From Byssothecium circinans (taxonomy: Eukaryota > Ascomycota > Dothideomycetes > Pleosporales > Massarinaceae), in the NCBI GenBank assembly GCA_010015675.1, contig ML977058.1:1-54773 (forward strand): a stretch of 54,773 nucleotides of DNA, in the 5' to 3' direction. A program made the position numbers and the translations under genes. This document shows, piece after piece, positions 9,513 to 20,327 of the stretch (positions are counted from its first letter, which is position 1; each line of letters opens with the position of its first letter). Under the pieces are notes generated by a model. The model was not told the origin of the DNA. It made no database searches and saw only the letters and a program-made list of their open reading frames with translations.

Positions 9513-11541
9513 ATGCAAGCACGACATCTGAAAAATTTCCGACTGCAAACCTCAACCATGTCTCGTCAGCGTAACTACAGCACTTTTACTACGTCGACGA
9601 GGGCGTCTCAAAGTGCCAACGGTGCCCCGGGATCAAGCATCCATTCCTCAACTATGGAGTCCAACAGCCCGATAAGCAAGGCCAACATCGATACGACAAT
9701 TGATGGCGGCGCCCTCGAAGCCTCCAGAAGTCACATTCATGAACATGATGGCGACTTTGTTACCGAATTGGAAAACAGCCGTCTTCAACGCGGTCTTCAC
9801 CAACGCCATATCCAGATGATAGCCATTGCCGGTGCAATTGGGACGGGATTGTTCTTAGGCCTTGGTGGATCAATTCAAACCGGCGGACCACTAGGAGCAC
9901 TACTCGGATACGCAACAGTTGGGTTAATTGTATGCGCCGTACAATTTGCGCTGGGAGAAGTTGCTGCCCTCCTACCGGTTACTGGATCCTTTGTACGACA
10001 CGCCGAGTTCCTCGTTGATCCTGCGTTCGGTTTTGCCATCGGGCTGAACATCGTGTACGGAAATCTTCTGTCTGTGCCTGCTGAGATCAGTGCTATATGC
10101 GTGCTGTTCCAGTATTGGACAGATGTCAGTTCTGCGGTATTCATCTGCGTGTTCATTCTCATCACCTTCTTGGTTGGCATCTCCTTTGTGGGCATATACG
10201 GCGAAATCGAATTCTGGTTCGCGACTTTGAAGATCTTACTCGTCATCTTTCTCATTATCTTTGGCTTGGTCATCGATCTAGGGGGCATTCCGGGAGTGGA
10301 TCGCATTGGCTTCAGGTACTGGAAGAGCCCTGGGCCTTTGGTCGAGCATGTTGCAACGGGTCATTGGGGAGAGTTCCTCGGTAAGTGGCTGCTATCTCCG
10401 ACAAAACGAAGAAGAATAACCACCCTCCGTTCTTCGAGTCGTTTCTTTTAGTTCTATAATTGAGGCATGGCTGATGACTTAGGGTACTGGTCCGTCATGA
10501 CGAATACCGTCTTCAGTTTTGCCGGCGTGGAAAGTCTGGCGATGGCTGCAGCCGAGACTCGAAACCCGCGTCGAAATATCCCAAAAGCATGCAAGAAGGT
10601 CTTCGCACGAGTCTTGCTCTTTTATATTCTTGCAGGTAAATTTATTTCCGCAAATCAAACCATACTGCCCAAGCTGATATCCTATTTCCAGTCCTGATCG
10701 TTGGTATGATCGTCTCTAGCGATGACCCGCGCCTCAATGACAGTACAGGTGACGCAACGCAATCCCCTTTCGTCATCGTAGCCTCTGCAGCAGGGTACAA
10801 AGCCATTCCTTCCGTTGTCAATGCTGTCGTTATCACATCTGCATGGTCTTCCTCCAACCAAGCCCTTCTATCGGGAACCCGCGTTCTCTACGGTCTTGCG
10901 ATCAAGGGCCAAGCACCCAAAATCTTTCTGCGTACGACGTCGTGGGGTGTACCCTACGTATGCGTCCTGTTCAACACATGCTTCATGTTCTTGGCCTTCA
11001 TGTCACTTTCGAGCAGTGCAATGACGGTATTTTGGTGGTTGGTCGATCTGACGGCTGCCGGTGTTCTTGTGTCATGGTCGAGTATTCTGCTCAACCATAC
11101 GCGACTGTGTCTTGCGATGAAGAAGCAAGGCATTCCCCGTACCGAGTTACCGTTCCACAACTCATGGACGCAGTATAGTTCCCCGGCCGCACTGGTCATG
11201 TGCCAGATCATTCTTTGGACGGCTGGATTCTCGGTGTTCACGACAGGTGGATGGGACCCAGTGGCGTTTGTATCTGCGTATCTGTGAGTTTTGAGCCTTT
11301 TTCCTTTTTTTGTGTGACGTTTTCGTGACGCGTGAGAAGATGTACGACTTACACATATCATAGGGATATACCTCTCGTTATTATCGCCTTCCTAATGTGG
11401 AAGCTCATCAAGAAAACGAAGTTTGTGGACCTTACGACTGTGCCGATTCGTGCAGCGCTGGACGAGGTCGCAAAATATCCAGAGCCTCCAGAACCGAAGC
11501 AGATGGGCTGGAAACGAATTGCAGGCATTTTGTGGGACTGA
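9513..11541 (+). CDS. Amino-acid permease (APC superfamily, fungal YAT type)
   Basis: Four exons: 9513-10380, 10483-10635, 10692-11283 and 11364-11541 (1,791 nt, 596 residues), all GT-AG. After a hydrophilic tail of about 90 residues comes the family signature QRHIQMIAIAGAIGTGLFLG in the first membrane helix. About twelve hydrophobic segments follow. FSFAGVESLAMAAAETRNPRR is the conserved loop of fungal amino-acid permeases. It is predicted to be a plasma-membrane, proton-coupled amino-acid importer; the substrate cannot be read from sequence. In-frame Met codons at residues 16 and 49 are alternative starts. Confidence 0.9.
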
Positions 11542-11719
11542 ACCACCTTCAGAATTGACAAAGACATGCATGGTGTCTCTTGTGCACTGGCACCTTTGTC
11601 GCGCTGAGTGACGTGGTACCAGTTTGCGAACGGTTCACGCGACTACGGAACGTTGAGCTGCGTTTCTTGCATTGCGACTGTTTCCTTGTTCCTCCTTATA
11701 AAACACTTGCAATGCCAGT

Positions 11720-13183
11720 ATGGCTGACGCCAATACCTCGAAGAAAGAAATGCCGCCAACTTGTGTCGTTTGTGGCCATTTTAAGGGCTTGCGAATTCGC
11801 TGGCCGTTATTAAGCACCTTTCGTAAATCTGCTGCCGATGGCTGTAGCCACTGCGACATTGTCTTGAGGTCGCTACAAATCAGTCTGAATGGAGCAGGTG
11901 ATTCAGAATATGTTACGGCGGAAAATTTACCCGACACAACGATGGTTCTCTTCGGGGGCGACAGACCTTGGAAACGCCTATGTATATCTACAAAGAGTCC
12001 GCCTCTTCCTCCGGTGGAACTTTTCAGACCGCCCGGTAATTCACCCTTACATAGCTCTACTTTCGAAAGCTAACAATAACCAGGCTTACGAAAGGGCTGG
12101 TTCCCGTGCGACCCGGCGCATGTTGAGTTGGGCAATATCGCAGAGATGTTTCCCCTCGAACAGGTACGCCGATGGCTTTCGAATTGTTTTACGACACATT
12201 CACGATGCCGAGAACTGGGAACGCATAATGGCACAGCTAGAATTCTACCAAGAAGAGTAGTTGACGTCACTCCTTTGGATGGAGACCGATCTGTCAAACT
12301 AGTAGAGACCGTAGGTACCAACAGCTCCTACCTATTTTTGAGTCACTGCTGGGGTTCACTGATGCCTCTCACGACCACCACTTTGAATGTGGACAGATGG
12401 CTAGATCGCATACCATGGACTGAGCTACCAAAAACCTTCCAAGAGGCCATTAATATTGTGCGCCTGTTGGGGGAACGCTATCTATGGATAGACTCCCTGT
12501 GCATCATACAGAACGATGAAATTGACTGGGAGGAGCAGTCCATCCAGATGGCGACCATCTACCAGAACGCATATCTCACGCTCGCTGCGTCGAAAGCCAC
12601 AGATTGCACTGGAGGCTTGCACAACTCTAGCAACCGGTATCAAGAAACCATCTTACAGAGTCAAGGGGAAGATGGTCAGGCACTATCCGCCATAGCTCGA
12701 AGACACATCCCGCACTTCTACCACGGCTTCGCACAACCATGCCTACTGACGACCTGGCAATCGGCCGACTCAATTGGGCAGTTTCCTTTACTATTGCGAG
12801 CCTGGGTCCTACAAGAGCGCTTGCTATCGCCTAGAATCCTCCATTTCGGTCCTGCCGAGCTACTCTGGGAATGCTGCGAACACTTCACCTGCGAGTGTCG
12901 CGATGGTCTCGACAATCAACAACCGGAATATTATCCCAAATACCAGTATAGTCGCTCGCTACTCACAACCTCAGCAGACTTTCGTTCGGCAATATGGCGC
13001 AATATCGTTGAAGCATACTCTCGACTTAGTATTACAAAGATTGAAGATCGATTACCTGCACTCCAAGGCATTGCATGCCAGCTATTCGACGACTGGACAC
13101 CTTCAAAGGTGCTCTCTGGACTATGGGAAGCGACTTTGCTTCGTGATCTTTTGTGGGTTAGTTACGATGCTCCAACAACATAA
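11720..13183 (+). CDS. HET-domain protein, N-terminal part (C-terminus lost to a stop)
   Basis: Exons 11720-12035 and 12084-13183 (intron 48 nt) give 471 residues ending at TAA 13181-13183. The N-terminus has the CVVCGHFKG...GCSHCDIVL pattern typical of HET proteins. The HET domain follows, with FLSHCWG, TFQEAI, LWIDSLCIIQND and NAYLTLAASKATD all intact. HET proteins trigger growth arrest or cell death after non-self recognition. A TATAAAA at 11697-11703 is too close to the first ATG; Met11 (11750) may be the real start. The conserved C-terminal motif PSWSWA lies just past the stop in the same frame, so this product is truncated relative to its ancestor. A GTTAGT donor near 13156 could splice around the stop, but only by removing PSWSWA. 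Confidence 0.75.
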
Positions 13184-13709
13184 TGCTCAACGCATATACC
13201 AACGGTGCCGTCTTGGTCTTGGGCGCAGATCAACAGTAAAATCTACTACGATTTGGTTGAGGGGAACTTCACAGAACGTGCTTCTGCCGAAGATGATCAT
13301 ACTTCGGCCTCCCAAAACGACAGTCGGACCATCGTCAGCGCTGCTTCACTTCGCATATCGGCAGCTATTTGACCTGCTGTCGTAGAATATATTTCAAGCA
13401 ACTTTATAGGTACGATTGGAGTTACTCGCCTTGATACCTCGCAGCATTCGCAGTTTCACAACCACTGCAGAAATCTGCAGATCTTTGCGGACTGGGATTG
13501 GAGCGAGGATGACAAGAAGATCCAGAGTGGGACAACCGTCTTTTGCGTGCTCTTTGGGACAACGGAGACACAGAACGGGGAAATGGGATATTGGTCTCAT
13601 TGTAAGACCTGCGAATCATGGGAAGATGCGGTTCGAAAAAGTGGGCTGTTTCAAATGGAATCATGGCCATTTCGACTGGGCTGGTGAGAGAACCATCGTC
13701 CTTGCCTGA
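13184..13709 (+). pseudogene. Broken C-terminal half of the HET gene
   Basis: Reading on past TAA 13181-13183 in the same frame gives PTVPSWSWAQINSKIYYD, a second stop TGA at 13370-13372, then GTIGVTRLD, ADWDWSEDDKKI and GTTVFCVLFGTT up to about 13590. The homologous reading then continues in another frame (GLIVRPANHGKMRFEKVGCF) to TGA 13707-13709. Two in-frame nonsense codons plus one frameshift indicate a decayed C-terminus. The first stop can be explained by a CpA-to-TpA change (CAA to TAA). Confidence 0.72.
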
Positions 13710-14526
13710 TGGTACGAGTCTGCGATCCTACAAAACAAGACAAACCGCGAGAAGTTGTAGGCGATACTGGGACCGCAAACTGCCACTTCCTTCCTCAAGT
13801 CACGCCACGCAGGCGAGAACTCAATGAAAAAAATGAAAAAGGTTCGTGGCCAACCCGAAGGCTTGGTGGGTGTCTACAGACACCGCGACCGTGCTGCACA
13901 TGAGAGTAGCGGGCATGCGCACCCTAGCTTCGACCTGCCAGGCTGGGTGAATCCCCTTGAGATGTGTCCAGGTACCGGTTACCTTCGCTACCAATTCCGA
14001 CAGACATGCGACAGCAAGGCTCCAGGCCGATCCTACCAAAGAGGCGGTACTACCAGTGTTCCAGATGCCAGCTGGCAGCAAAGAGAACATCAACCCAGAG
14101 AATGAAGGAGTTCTCAAGTTTGTGCGGGAGATGATGATAGAGAAGGAGCGGATCAAGAAAGTAGGTGATGCCTTCAAGATGCGGATGGAGAAGCAGATTG
14201 TGGCGTTGGAGGGTAGGGATCTGAACAGTGGAGCTTTGACTTCGGCATGATGGGTCCGGGGAAGTCGAAAGCTGAGAGAAATGCAGGTCGATAAGGAACT
14301 AGAGCAAAGTTGAGAACTACCTTGCCCACTCGCTTGCCACATGGGTGGCACTTTGGAGTACGCTTGGATACCTTTTGTCAAGCTGAGCAACTGCTGGTAG
14401 TAGCGACAGATGTTACATGATACCGAGGTGGAGTAGATCTGGAGTTTGTGGGGTAGGTCATGGCTGTCAGCGTACTATCACCTGAGGTCCTCCTCGCTGC
14501 CCATTACAATTTCATAATAGTTATCA
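13710..14526. other. Gene-less stretch with a possible coding remnant on the plus strand
   Basis: From about 13853 to 14250 one plus-strand frame reads FVANPKAWWVSTDTATVLH, one TGA near 13948-13950, then QVPVTFATNSDR, KENINPENEGVLKFVREMM and a charged helical end. It has no clear start, no recognised family and one stop. A 189-codon minus-strand frame over the same bases looks less protein-like. Best treated as an unidentified remnant. Confidence 0.3.
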
Positions 14527-15747
14527 TCACCCAACCTCAAACCTAAAAACCGCAGCCGCAACAAACCCCCCCATTCGCCCATCATCACTCCAACTAATCA
14601 ACACCTCCCCCCTCCCCAGCCTACTCCCCCAAACATGCGGATAAACACAATACCTCGTTCCCACCTTCTCCCCCACCCCAGGCAACTCCCCTAAAACCCT
14701 CACATCCCACGGCCCCTCGGGCCTCTCCGCAACACCCACACACAACCGACTAGTGGGAAACTTCTCACACCCAAACCACACATACTCCCTCCCCCTCGGC
14801 GCAAACCCGGGAAGATGCAGAATAGCGCCCTGCCCCTGCCCCGACAGCACCGTATGTTCCAGCGCGCCAAACGGGCCAAACGGCGGCTCGTACGTCTTTT
14901 TCCACTCCCCACCCTTGTGCAAAAACTCGTAACACGCACGATCGGTGAAGTCAGAATCACTGCGTATCCTCGCCATATAATTATCCAGCCCCAACTCCTT
15001 GCCCACGCCAGAGAGCAGATACGTATACCCGTCCGGCGCCTCGATATTGGAGATATTACCCCACAGCGGGCCATCGGCAGAAAAGAGCGGAAACGGCGCC
15101 GTTCTGTGGCAGTGTATGGCAGCAGTTAACGGATCGACGTGGACCTTTGCGACGCCGATGCCGTTCTGCTTCACGGCTTCGGCGCCGTGCGTTTCCACCT
15201 GGTCGTAGAAGAGCCAGCCTTCTGTCCCGTGGCTCCGCGGGAGGGGGACGATGCCGCCGAAGGACCAGTTTACGATGCGGCGGTTCTCTGCTTTGTTCGT
15301 CGGGTCCTCGCAGAAACGGCGCTCGGGGTCGGTGAAGGGGATGAATTCGGGGACTTTGGCGGAGTGGCTCAGGTACCGGCTTTTTGTGGGGTGGTGTGGG
15401 TCGGGGATGTGCGCGATGCTGTTGTTGGTTACGCCTTTGAAGGTTCCGGAGGAGGAGAAGCAGAATGTGTCGCCGAAGATGTAGTATGTGTGGTGCCCGA
15501 GTTGGATGGAGCGGCCGATGTCGCGATGGTAGGTGTGGGGGGATGGGTCGCGGATTTCGCCTAGGATGTGCGTGGTGAGGAGTTTGGGGGGCCATTTTAG
15601 ACGGGGAGGGTGTGGGTGCGTGACGTCTTGGGGTGGGGAGGTGGAGAGTGTGGGTTGGGGCTGTGGTGTTGGTTGATTATTGGGCTGAGGTTGGGGATGC
15701 TGGAATTTATCTTTGAAGTCATTGAGGGCGGATTTGAATTTGTCCAT
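14527..15747 (-). CDS. DUF4185-domain protein (beta-propeller, glycosidase-like)
   Basis: Single exon, 406 residues, start MDKFKSALNDFKDKF. A Pro/Gln-rich low-complexity segment spans about residues 18-50. The DUF4185 core follows: GEIRDPSPHTYHRDIGRSI, YYIFGDTFCF, NWSFGGIVPLP, ISNIEAPDGYTYLLSGVG, YPHVWG and LISWSDDG. DUF4185 proteins are related by fold to five-bladed propeller glycosidases, but their substrate is unknown. There is no signal peptide, so an intracellular location is likely. Codon use is strongly C-ending at the 3' end, giving long polypyrimidine runs on the plus strand. Confidence 0.82.
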   Translation of the reverse strand: MDKFKSALNDFKDKFQHPQPQPNNQPTPQPQPTLSTSPPQDVTHPHPPRLKWPPKLLTTHILGEIRDPSPHTYHRDIGRSIQLGHHTYYIFGDTFCFSSSGTFKGVTNNSIAHIPDPHHPTKSRYLSHSAKVPEFIPFTDPERRFCEDPTNKAENRRIVNWSFGGIVPLPRSHGTEGWLFYDQVETHGAEAVKQNGIGVAKVHVDPLTAAIHCHRTAPFPLFSADGPLWGNISNIEAPDGYTYLLSGVGKELGLDNYMARIRSDSDFTDRACYEFLHKGGEWKKTYEPPFGPFGALEHTVLSGQGQGAILHLPGFAPRGREYVWFGCEKFPTSRLCVGVAERPEGPWDVRVLGELPGVGEKVGTRYCVYPHVWGSRLGRGEVLISWSDDGRMGGFVAAAVFRFEVG

Positions 15748-17424
15748 TGCATCGTCGTGGTTAGCTAGGGAGGATTTTGAAAAAAAGAAAATAATAATTC
15801 AAAAGCAAGTCGTTACCCATCTAGATATACTCGAGAATTATACTTTACCACGAATCAAATGACCATGGCACAATACCATGCTATCACATGCACGATGACA
15901 TCAATATAAATAAAAACTGCCGAGGCCGTGCCGAAAACGGGTCCCAGAGATCGGTACCGCTACGCTAGTGACCGTTCTTGTTTGAACCTCACATGTAGTA
16001 CGGTACACTCATCCACGGATATAATGTCTAACACGCACGTTTGCACCTGATGCAAAATAATTATCAGCACAGTGCACACCATCGAAAATCGCAACGACGG
16101 AAAAACCTATGTAGGGTAGCTACGACCGATATCGCTCTGCGACAATGAAGAATTCGGGATTTTCGGAGCGAAGATAGGGATTACAATTGCGATACAGGAG
16201 TTGCGGACTACGACACACACGGCAGAGGAGTGGGTCAATAAAATCGAACCATGGTTGTAGAAGTGGACAGATCTTGTATTCCATGTGTCAGTTGCTAGGT
16301 TTTATATGTTTGCACCATAACTGCACTTACCTTCGATCGCGAGGAGTATTCGCACAAGGGAGCAGCAAGTGGGAAGAGATAATTAAAACAACTGAAGAAT
16401 TATCCCCAGAAGCGTATACGACATAAAGCTTGCGACAGCCACAGACAACTTCTCGTCGCATTGCGAACGATCGAGATCTCGGGTCGAACCATGGTTGGGG
16501 TCTTGAACTCCTCTCTCTGCGCACCTGTTAATTGATGGTCTTTTCACATCTGAACCATAACCGCACTTTTTCTGTATCGATTGCGACATTGGGTCGTACA
16601 ACGGAGATGCTACGCGACGAAGAGATATCTTTTTCCACCTCAAACAACCGTGCTTGAGTGGGAGCTTGTGACAGACCGACAACTTTGACCCCGCCTTGCA
16701 TTGCGATCGAAGCCCCCCCTCCTGTAGCGGAAAAAAGTGGGATGGCACTGTCGATGAATCACTCGAGAAATGCACATAGAGGTTCTCTGTAAAACTTTTC
16801 CAGGAGGGATACAGTGTCTTGCACACTACTTGAAGGACTGGCCCTTGCACTATCCTGTTATTTCCTGCGATTGTTGGACTATCGCCATCTGATAAGAGGA
16901 AGGGCTGCGTGGCTTTGCGCCGCTATGCCTATGTGTGTCCCACTTTTATAGTTCTTCCTGCTACGTAAGAGCGAGCGCGGGGTTCTGGGAAATGGAAACA
17001 ATGGGGGTTTCTTCGCATAGATGGGGGAACCTGTCTGCCACCTTCACATCGAGCGAGATAAAACCTGAAGTATCTCTCCCGTTGTAGGATAAGTAGGATG
17101 CAAGCATGAGCAAAAGCCCAGCTCTAAACACTGTAAAACCTACCGAGGGGGGATGCAACACCTAGTACATCACTGAAAGGATCGACTATGACTGTCGCGA
17201 GAGTGACGTTGGGTACACTCACATTCCACATTTCCTGCTACAAGAGAGGTATATATATACACCATTGTATTATCAGTCTATCCCAATTTTTACATTCTCC
17301 GCGGTGACAGTATGTACATGAAGTCAATAGAACAGAACGCTAGATATCCAGTGAAAACTAAACATCAAAATCAAAAATGTTGAGGAAACCGGCCCTCGTC
17401 CCGCCCAAGCAAGAAAACACCCCA
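15748..17424. other. 1.7-kb gene-poor region with a degenerate tandem repeat
   Basis: No convincing coding frame on either strand; the open frames are short and lack family motifs. The centre carries a degenerate tandem duplication (listed separately) and many TCGCA/TTGCGA words. The rest holds nothing recognised beyond the promoter side of the DUF4185 gene. Confidence 0.5.
16190..16720. repeat. Degenerate ~240-bp tandem duplication
   Basis: TCGAACCATGGTTG occurs at 16244 and 16484, and CCATAAC(T/C)GCACTT at 16315 and 16555; both pairs are exactly 240 bp apart. A further pair, GCGACAG near 16432 and GTGACAG near 16667, is about 235 bp apart. Intervening sequence is strongly diverged. Two, perhaps two and a half, old copies are inferred. 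Confidence 0.65.
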
Positions 17425-18714
17425 TCACGTTGCCGTTGTACCCACTCCCTCGTTCACTAGTTGATGGCGATACTTGTATCGCGACGGCTGGTCGTGAGGA
17501 TCATTCCTCCTCCCGTACCTCTTCAAATCCTTTTGAAAGGCCGCCGTTCTCTCGTAGCCGTCCTCCGCATGCACGCGATTGCACCGGGGCTTCCGCGCAC
17601 ATTCTTTAGCGGCGAACTTGTCGCACGCAGGCCGCACACAATCCGATCCTTGGGCCGTGCAGTTCTGACACGTTTGCCCCCCATCGCAGCTATCGTTCCA
17701 CCAGTTGAGGTGGCACCTGAGGCAGGCGATGCCGGTGAATGGATCTGTATCCTTTCCTGCCTTCGACTGGGAACCGGGGGGCTTGACAGAGGGTGTGGCG
17801 CGCTGCTCCGTAGGTTGGTGTAAATCTTGCAATGCAAGATTGTCCGGGGCATGCGGAAATTCAATTCCAGCGAAGCTGGCATACTCCGGGACGCGTACGG
17901 TCCCATTGCCCTCGACCTCGGGAAAAGCCATCGAAAGCGGCTGCTGCATCTGTGGATGGCTGCTAGGCGGACCCATCATGCCCATGTTGCCATATTGGGG
18001 CCCGGGGAGGGTTGTGGGATGAGGTTGCCCACTCCACGCTGGAGCCGGTGGGATGCCCTCGTAATCCAACGGCATGGGTGGGATGCCATTGTAAGCCAAC
18101 GGAATGCCAGTGAAGACATTTGGCTGGAACAACATCGGAGACATAGTCTGGGCTCCTCGCGAACGACGATAAGGGTGGCGAGGGCGACCGCCAGAGGGCC
18201 TGCTGTTCATGGGAGCGCCATAGCTATGGCGAGGTCTTCTCGGCCTGAGGCCGCCGTCTGCTGGGTCAGGGCTGTTCAGCATGGGGGCGTCGTTGGCGTC
18301 GTGAGGTCTCTTCAGCGGGAGGCTATCGCTGGTGCTGCGTGGGTTGTTCATGTACATGCTGCCATCCATTTGATTGGGGATGTTCAGCATGGGGGCGCCG
18401 CTAGTGTAGTGCGAGTTGCCCAGCGCAAAGCCGCCGTAGGCGTTGTGAGAGCCGTTCATGTTCATGCCACCGGCCGCTTGGCTGGGGCCGTTCATGTTCA
18501 TGTCGCCGGCTGCTTGGCCGGGATCGTTGATATTGAAGAAGACGTTGGTGTCGTAAAAATTGTTCATGTTTATGCCTCCGCCGCCCATCTGACTGGGGTA
18601 GTCCATATCGAAAGAGAAGTTGGGGTCGTAAAAAAAGTCCATGTCTATTCTGCCGCCCGTGTGGATGGGGTAGTCTAGATTAAGAGAGAAGTTGGTGTCG
18701 TAGAAGGTGTTCAT
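17425..18714 (-). CDS. Zinc-binding protein with N-terminal repeats; putative regulator
   Basis: Single exon, 429 residues, from an ATG at 18714. The first 70 residues contain three copies of a FYDxNFSxNxDYP-type unit (near residues 4, 28 and 53). Asn/Met/Gly-rich and Pro-rich low complexity follows to about residue 300. The C-terminus (about 335-385) has a dense Cys cluster: CLRCHLNWWNDSCDGG, CQNCTAQGSDCVRPACDKF and CARKPRCNRVH. The spacing suggests a Zn2Cys6-like knot followed by a CCCH-like finger. This fits a fungal regulator that binds nucleic acid, but no precise family is recognised. There is no signal peptide. Confidence 0.65.
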   Translation of the reverse strand: MNTFYDTNFSLNLDYPIHTGGRIDMDFFYDPNFSFDMDYPSQMGGGGINMNNFYDTNVFFNINDPGQAAGDMNMNGPSQAAGGMNMNGSHNAYGGFALGNSHYTSGAPMLNIPNQMDGSMYMNNPRSTSDSLPLKRPHDANDAPMLNSPDPADGGLRPRRPRHSYGAPMNSRPSGGRPRHPYRRSRGAQTMSPMLFQPNVFTGIPLAYNGIPPMPLDYEGIPPAPAWSGQPHPTTLPGPQYGNMGMMGPPSSHPQMQQPLSMAFPEVEGNGTVRVPEYASFAGIEFPHAPDNLALQDLHQPTEQRATPSVKPPGSQSKAGKDTDPFTGIACLRCHLNWWNDSCDGGQTCQNCTAQGSDCVRPACDKFAAKECARKPRCNRVHAEDGYERTAAFQKDLKRYGRRNDPHDQPSRYKYRHQLVNEGVGTTAT

Positions 18715-20327
18715 GGAGGAGGAGGAGGGGAGAGAACGTACTTATATCAGTTATTCCAAAGTGGAGCCACAGGGGTTCCCATACGGTCGACCGAACCATT
18801 GCATTATAACTGACGACCAGCACCTATCGCCGAGGGCTTGGTTGTCAACTTACACATCGGATGCCACCCTGAGCTTCTTGATGGAGAAGCTTGTAGAATG
18901 GTACCGGTATAATATCAGGCTGCAGCAGTTGGGTTCTGCATTTGGAACGCTCTCGACGCGTTGTGTCCAATTGATCCGTCACGGCATCCAGCTCGGTCGT
19001 GACTTTCTCCAGCTGCTTGAGCTTGATGCTATACTGAGCGGGCGGTGCCGTGGTCCATGGCTTCTTTGAACTACGACTCATAATTAGTCCACAGCTTGCT
19101 TAACTCGGCCTAGGGAGTGGGGACTGTCCTTGAGGAGAGCGCGTGGTCTGCCAAAGTTCATTAATTTGCTGATGCAGTGACATGTGCTACTGACTGCTGG
19201 CTGCTGAGTCAATGCTTTCTCATACCCATCCCATCTGCGCTGCCCAGCTCTCCATGAGCTACTATTGCTACAGATCAGGAACACGACAGTAGTATCCAAG
19301 TATTCATACCCTCTTTGAGCCTCTCATCCTCCGACCCCGGCCCCATCCAAGACTCGTCCTCCGACCGTTGCTCATCCAAGTCTGCTGCTCGATATACAAC
19401 TCGGTCGTGGCTTTCTCTTGCTGCCTGAGCTTGACGCTGTACTGAGCGGCGCTGCGGTCCATGGTTCCATTGAGAGACGCCTCATTTTCCAGTCCTCTGC
19501 TTGTTCCCTCGCTTATTCTCATCGGGACGTTGAGAGTATGGTCTGCCGAAGTCATCAATTTGCTGCTGCAGTGACATGTGCTGCTGACTGCTGGCCGCTG
19601 GGGTCAATGCTTTCTCATACCCGTCCATCTGAGCTACCATTGGTACACACCAGGCGTACGACAATATACATCCTCTCCTAAATCTTCGAGCCTCTCATCT
19701 TCCGACCGCGACTGCGAAGGTATATCCGGGGCTCGTCCTCCAACCGTGGCTGATCCGGGTCCGTCCTCCGGTCCTCGGCTGGCCTCGAGGCAGTATATCG
19801 ACGGCGACGATGACGACGGTGACACGCTCGATCGATACGCCCGGTCCATGGGTCCGACGATATAGTTATTGTTCGCCGAGCTGCCAGTGCATTGACTCGG
19901 CCGAGCGCCACGGTATGCCCATTTCTGTAGCCACCGAGACGATGCCAGGGTTGCAAAACATAGCTCAATGGCACATAAGCAGCAAAGGAAGCAAACTGAT
20001 TGGAACACGCAGGCTCCCCACGTGTCAATGAGCAGGCAGATTAAAGAGGACAGGTAGGCAGGCAGGCAGGTAAGCAGGCGCGGCTCGCGAGTAATTATGG
20101 CAACAACCACATACGCATGTGATTTACAAAAGCCAGTGCCCAAAGGAGAACGCCTGCACATCTTATCAGCGCAACAATCCCCCGAGAAACGATATATACG
20201 AGAAGAAGAAGAAAATCACAAGCAGACAGAATGCTTCGGTTGCAAATTAACGCGTTTATGTCAGCACTACAATCCGTATTCCCAAAAGCTTCTTCTTCTC
20301 CACATACCGCGATGCGATCCTCAATTA
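18715..20327. other. 1.6-kb region dominated by tandem segmental duplication
   Basis: No intact gene is supported. The region holds two and a partial third copy of a ~400-bp unit (listed separately), a CAGG-rich microsatellite at about 20041-20075, and the 3' flank of the GH3 gene. Short minus-strand frames in the copies share sequence, so a small gene may once have been present. Confidence 0.5.
18990..19860. repeat. ~400-bp tandem segmental duplication, 2+ copies
   Basis: CTCGGTCGT occurs at 18992 and 19400; TGGTCTGCC at 19144 and 19539, followed in both by an AATTTGCTG and GCAGTGACATGTGCT block. GAGCCTCTCATC appears in both copies. CGGTCCATGG recurs near 19453 and 19843, so a third, partial copy starts there. 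On the minus strand both full copies encode AQYS(I/V)KL(K/R)Q.EK.TTEL and a (N/D)FGRP peptide, with different frame breaks. Confidence 0.7.

Noticed and set aside
13156..13230. Intron that would splice out the first HET stop
   Set aside because: GTTAGT...GCGCAG is possible and in phase, but it would delete the conserved PSWSWA motif, and the later stop and frameshift would remain.
13821..14390. 189-codon minus-strand open frame
   Set aside because: Ser/Leu/Pro-rich without motifs and opposite a more protein-like plus-strand frame; probably chance.
15139..15564. 141-codon plus-strand open frame
   Set aside because: Antisense to the DUF4185 gene, with biased composition from GC-rich third positions.
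17827..18678. 283-codon plus-strand open frame rich in Val, Ala and His
   Set aside because: It is the antisense shadow of the repeat-bearing zinc protein; the low-complexity repeats keep it open.
19634..20161. 175-codon minus-strand open frame
   Set aside because: Overlaps the third partial copy of the ~400-bp duplication; it has a mixed composition and no domain.
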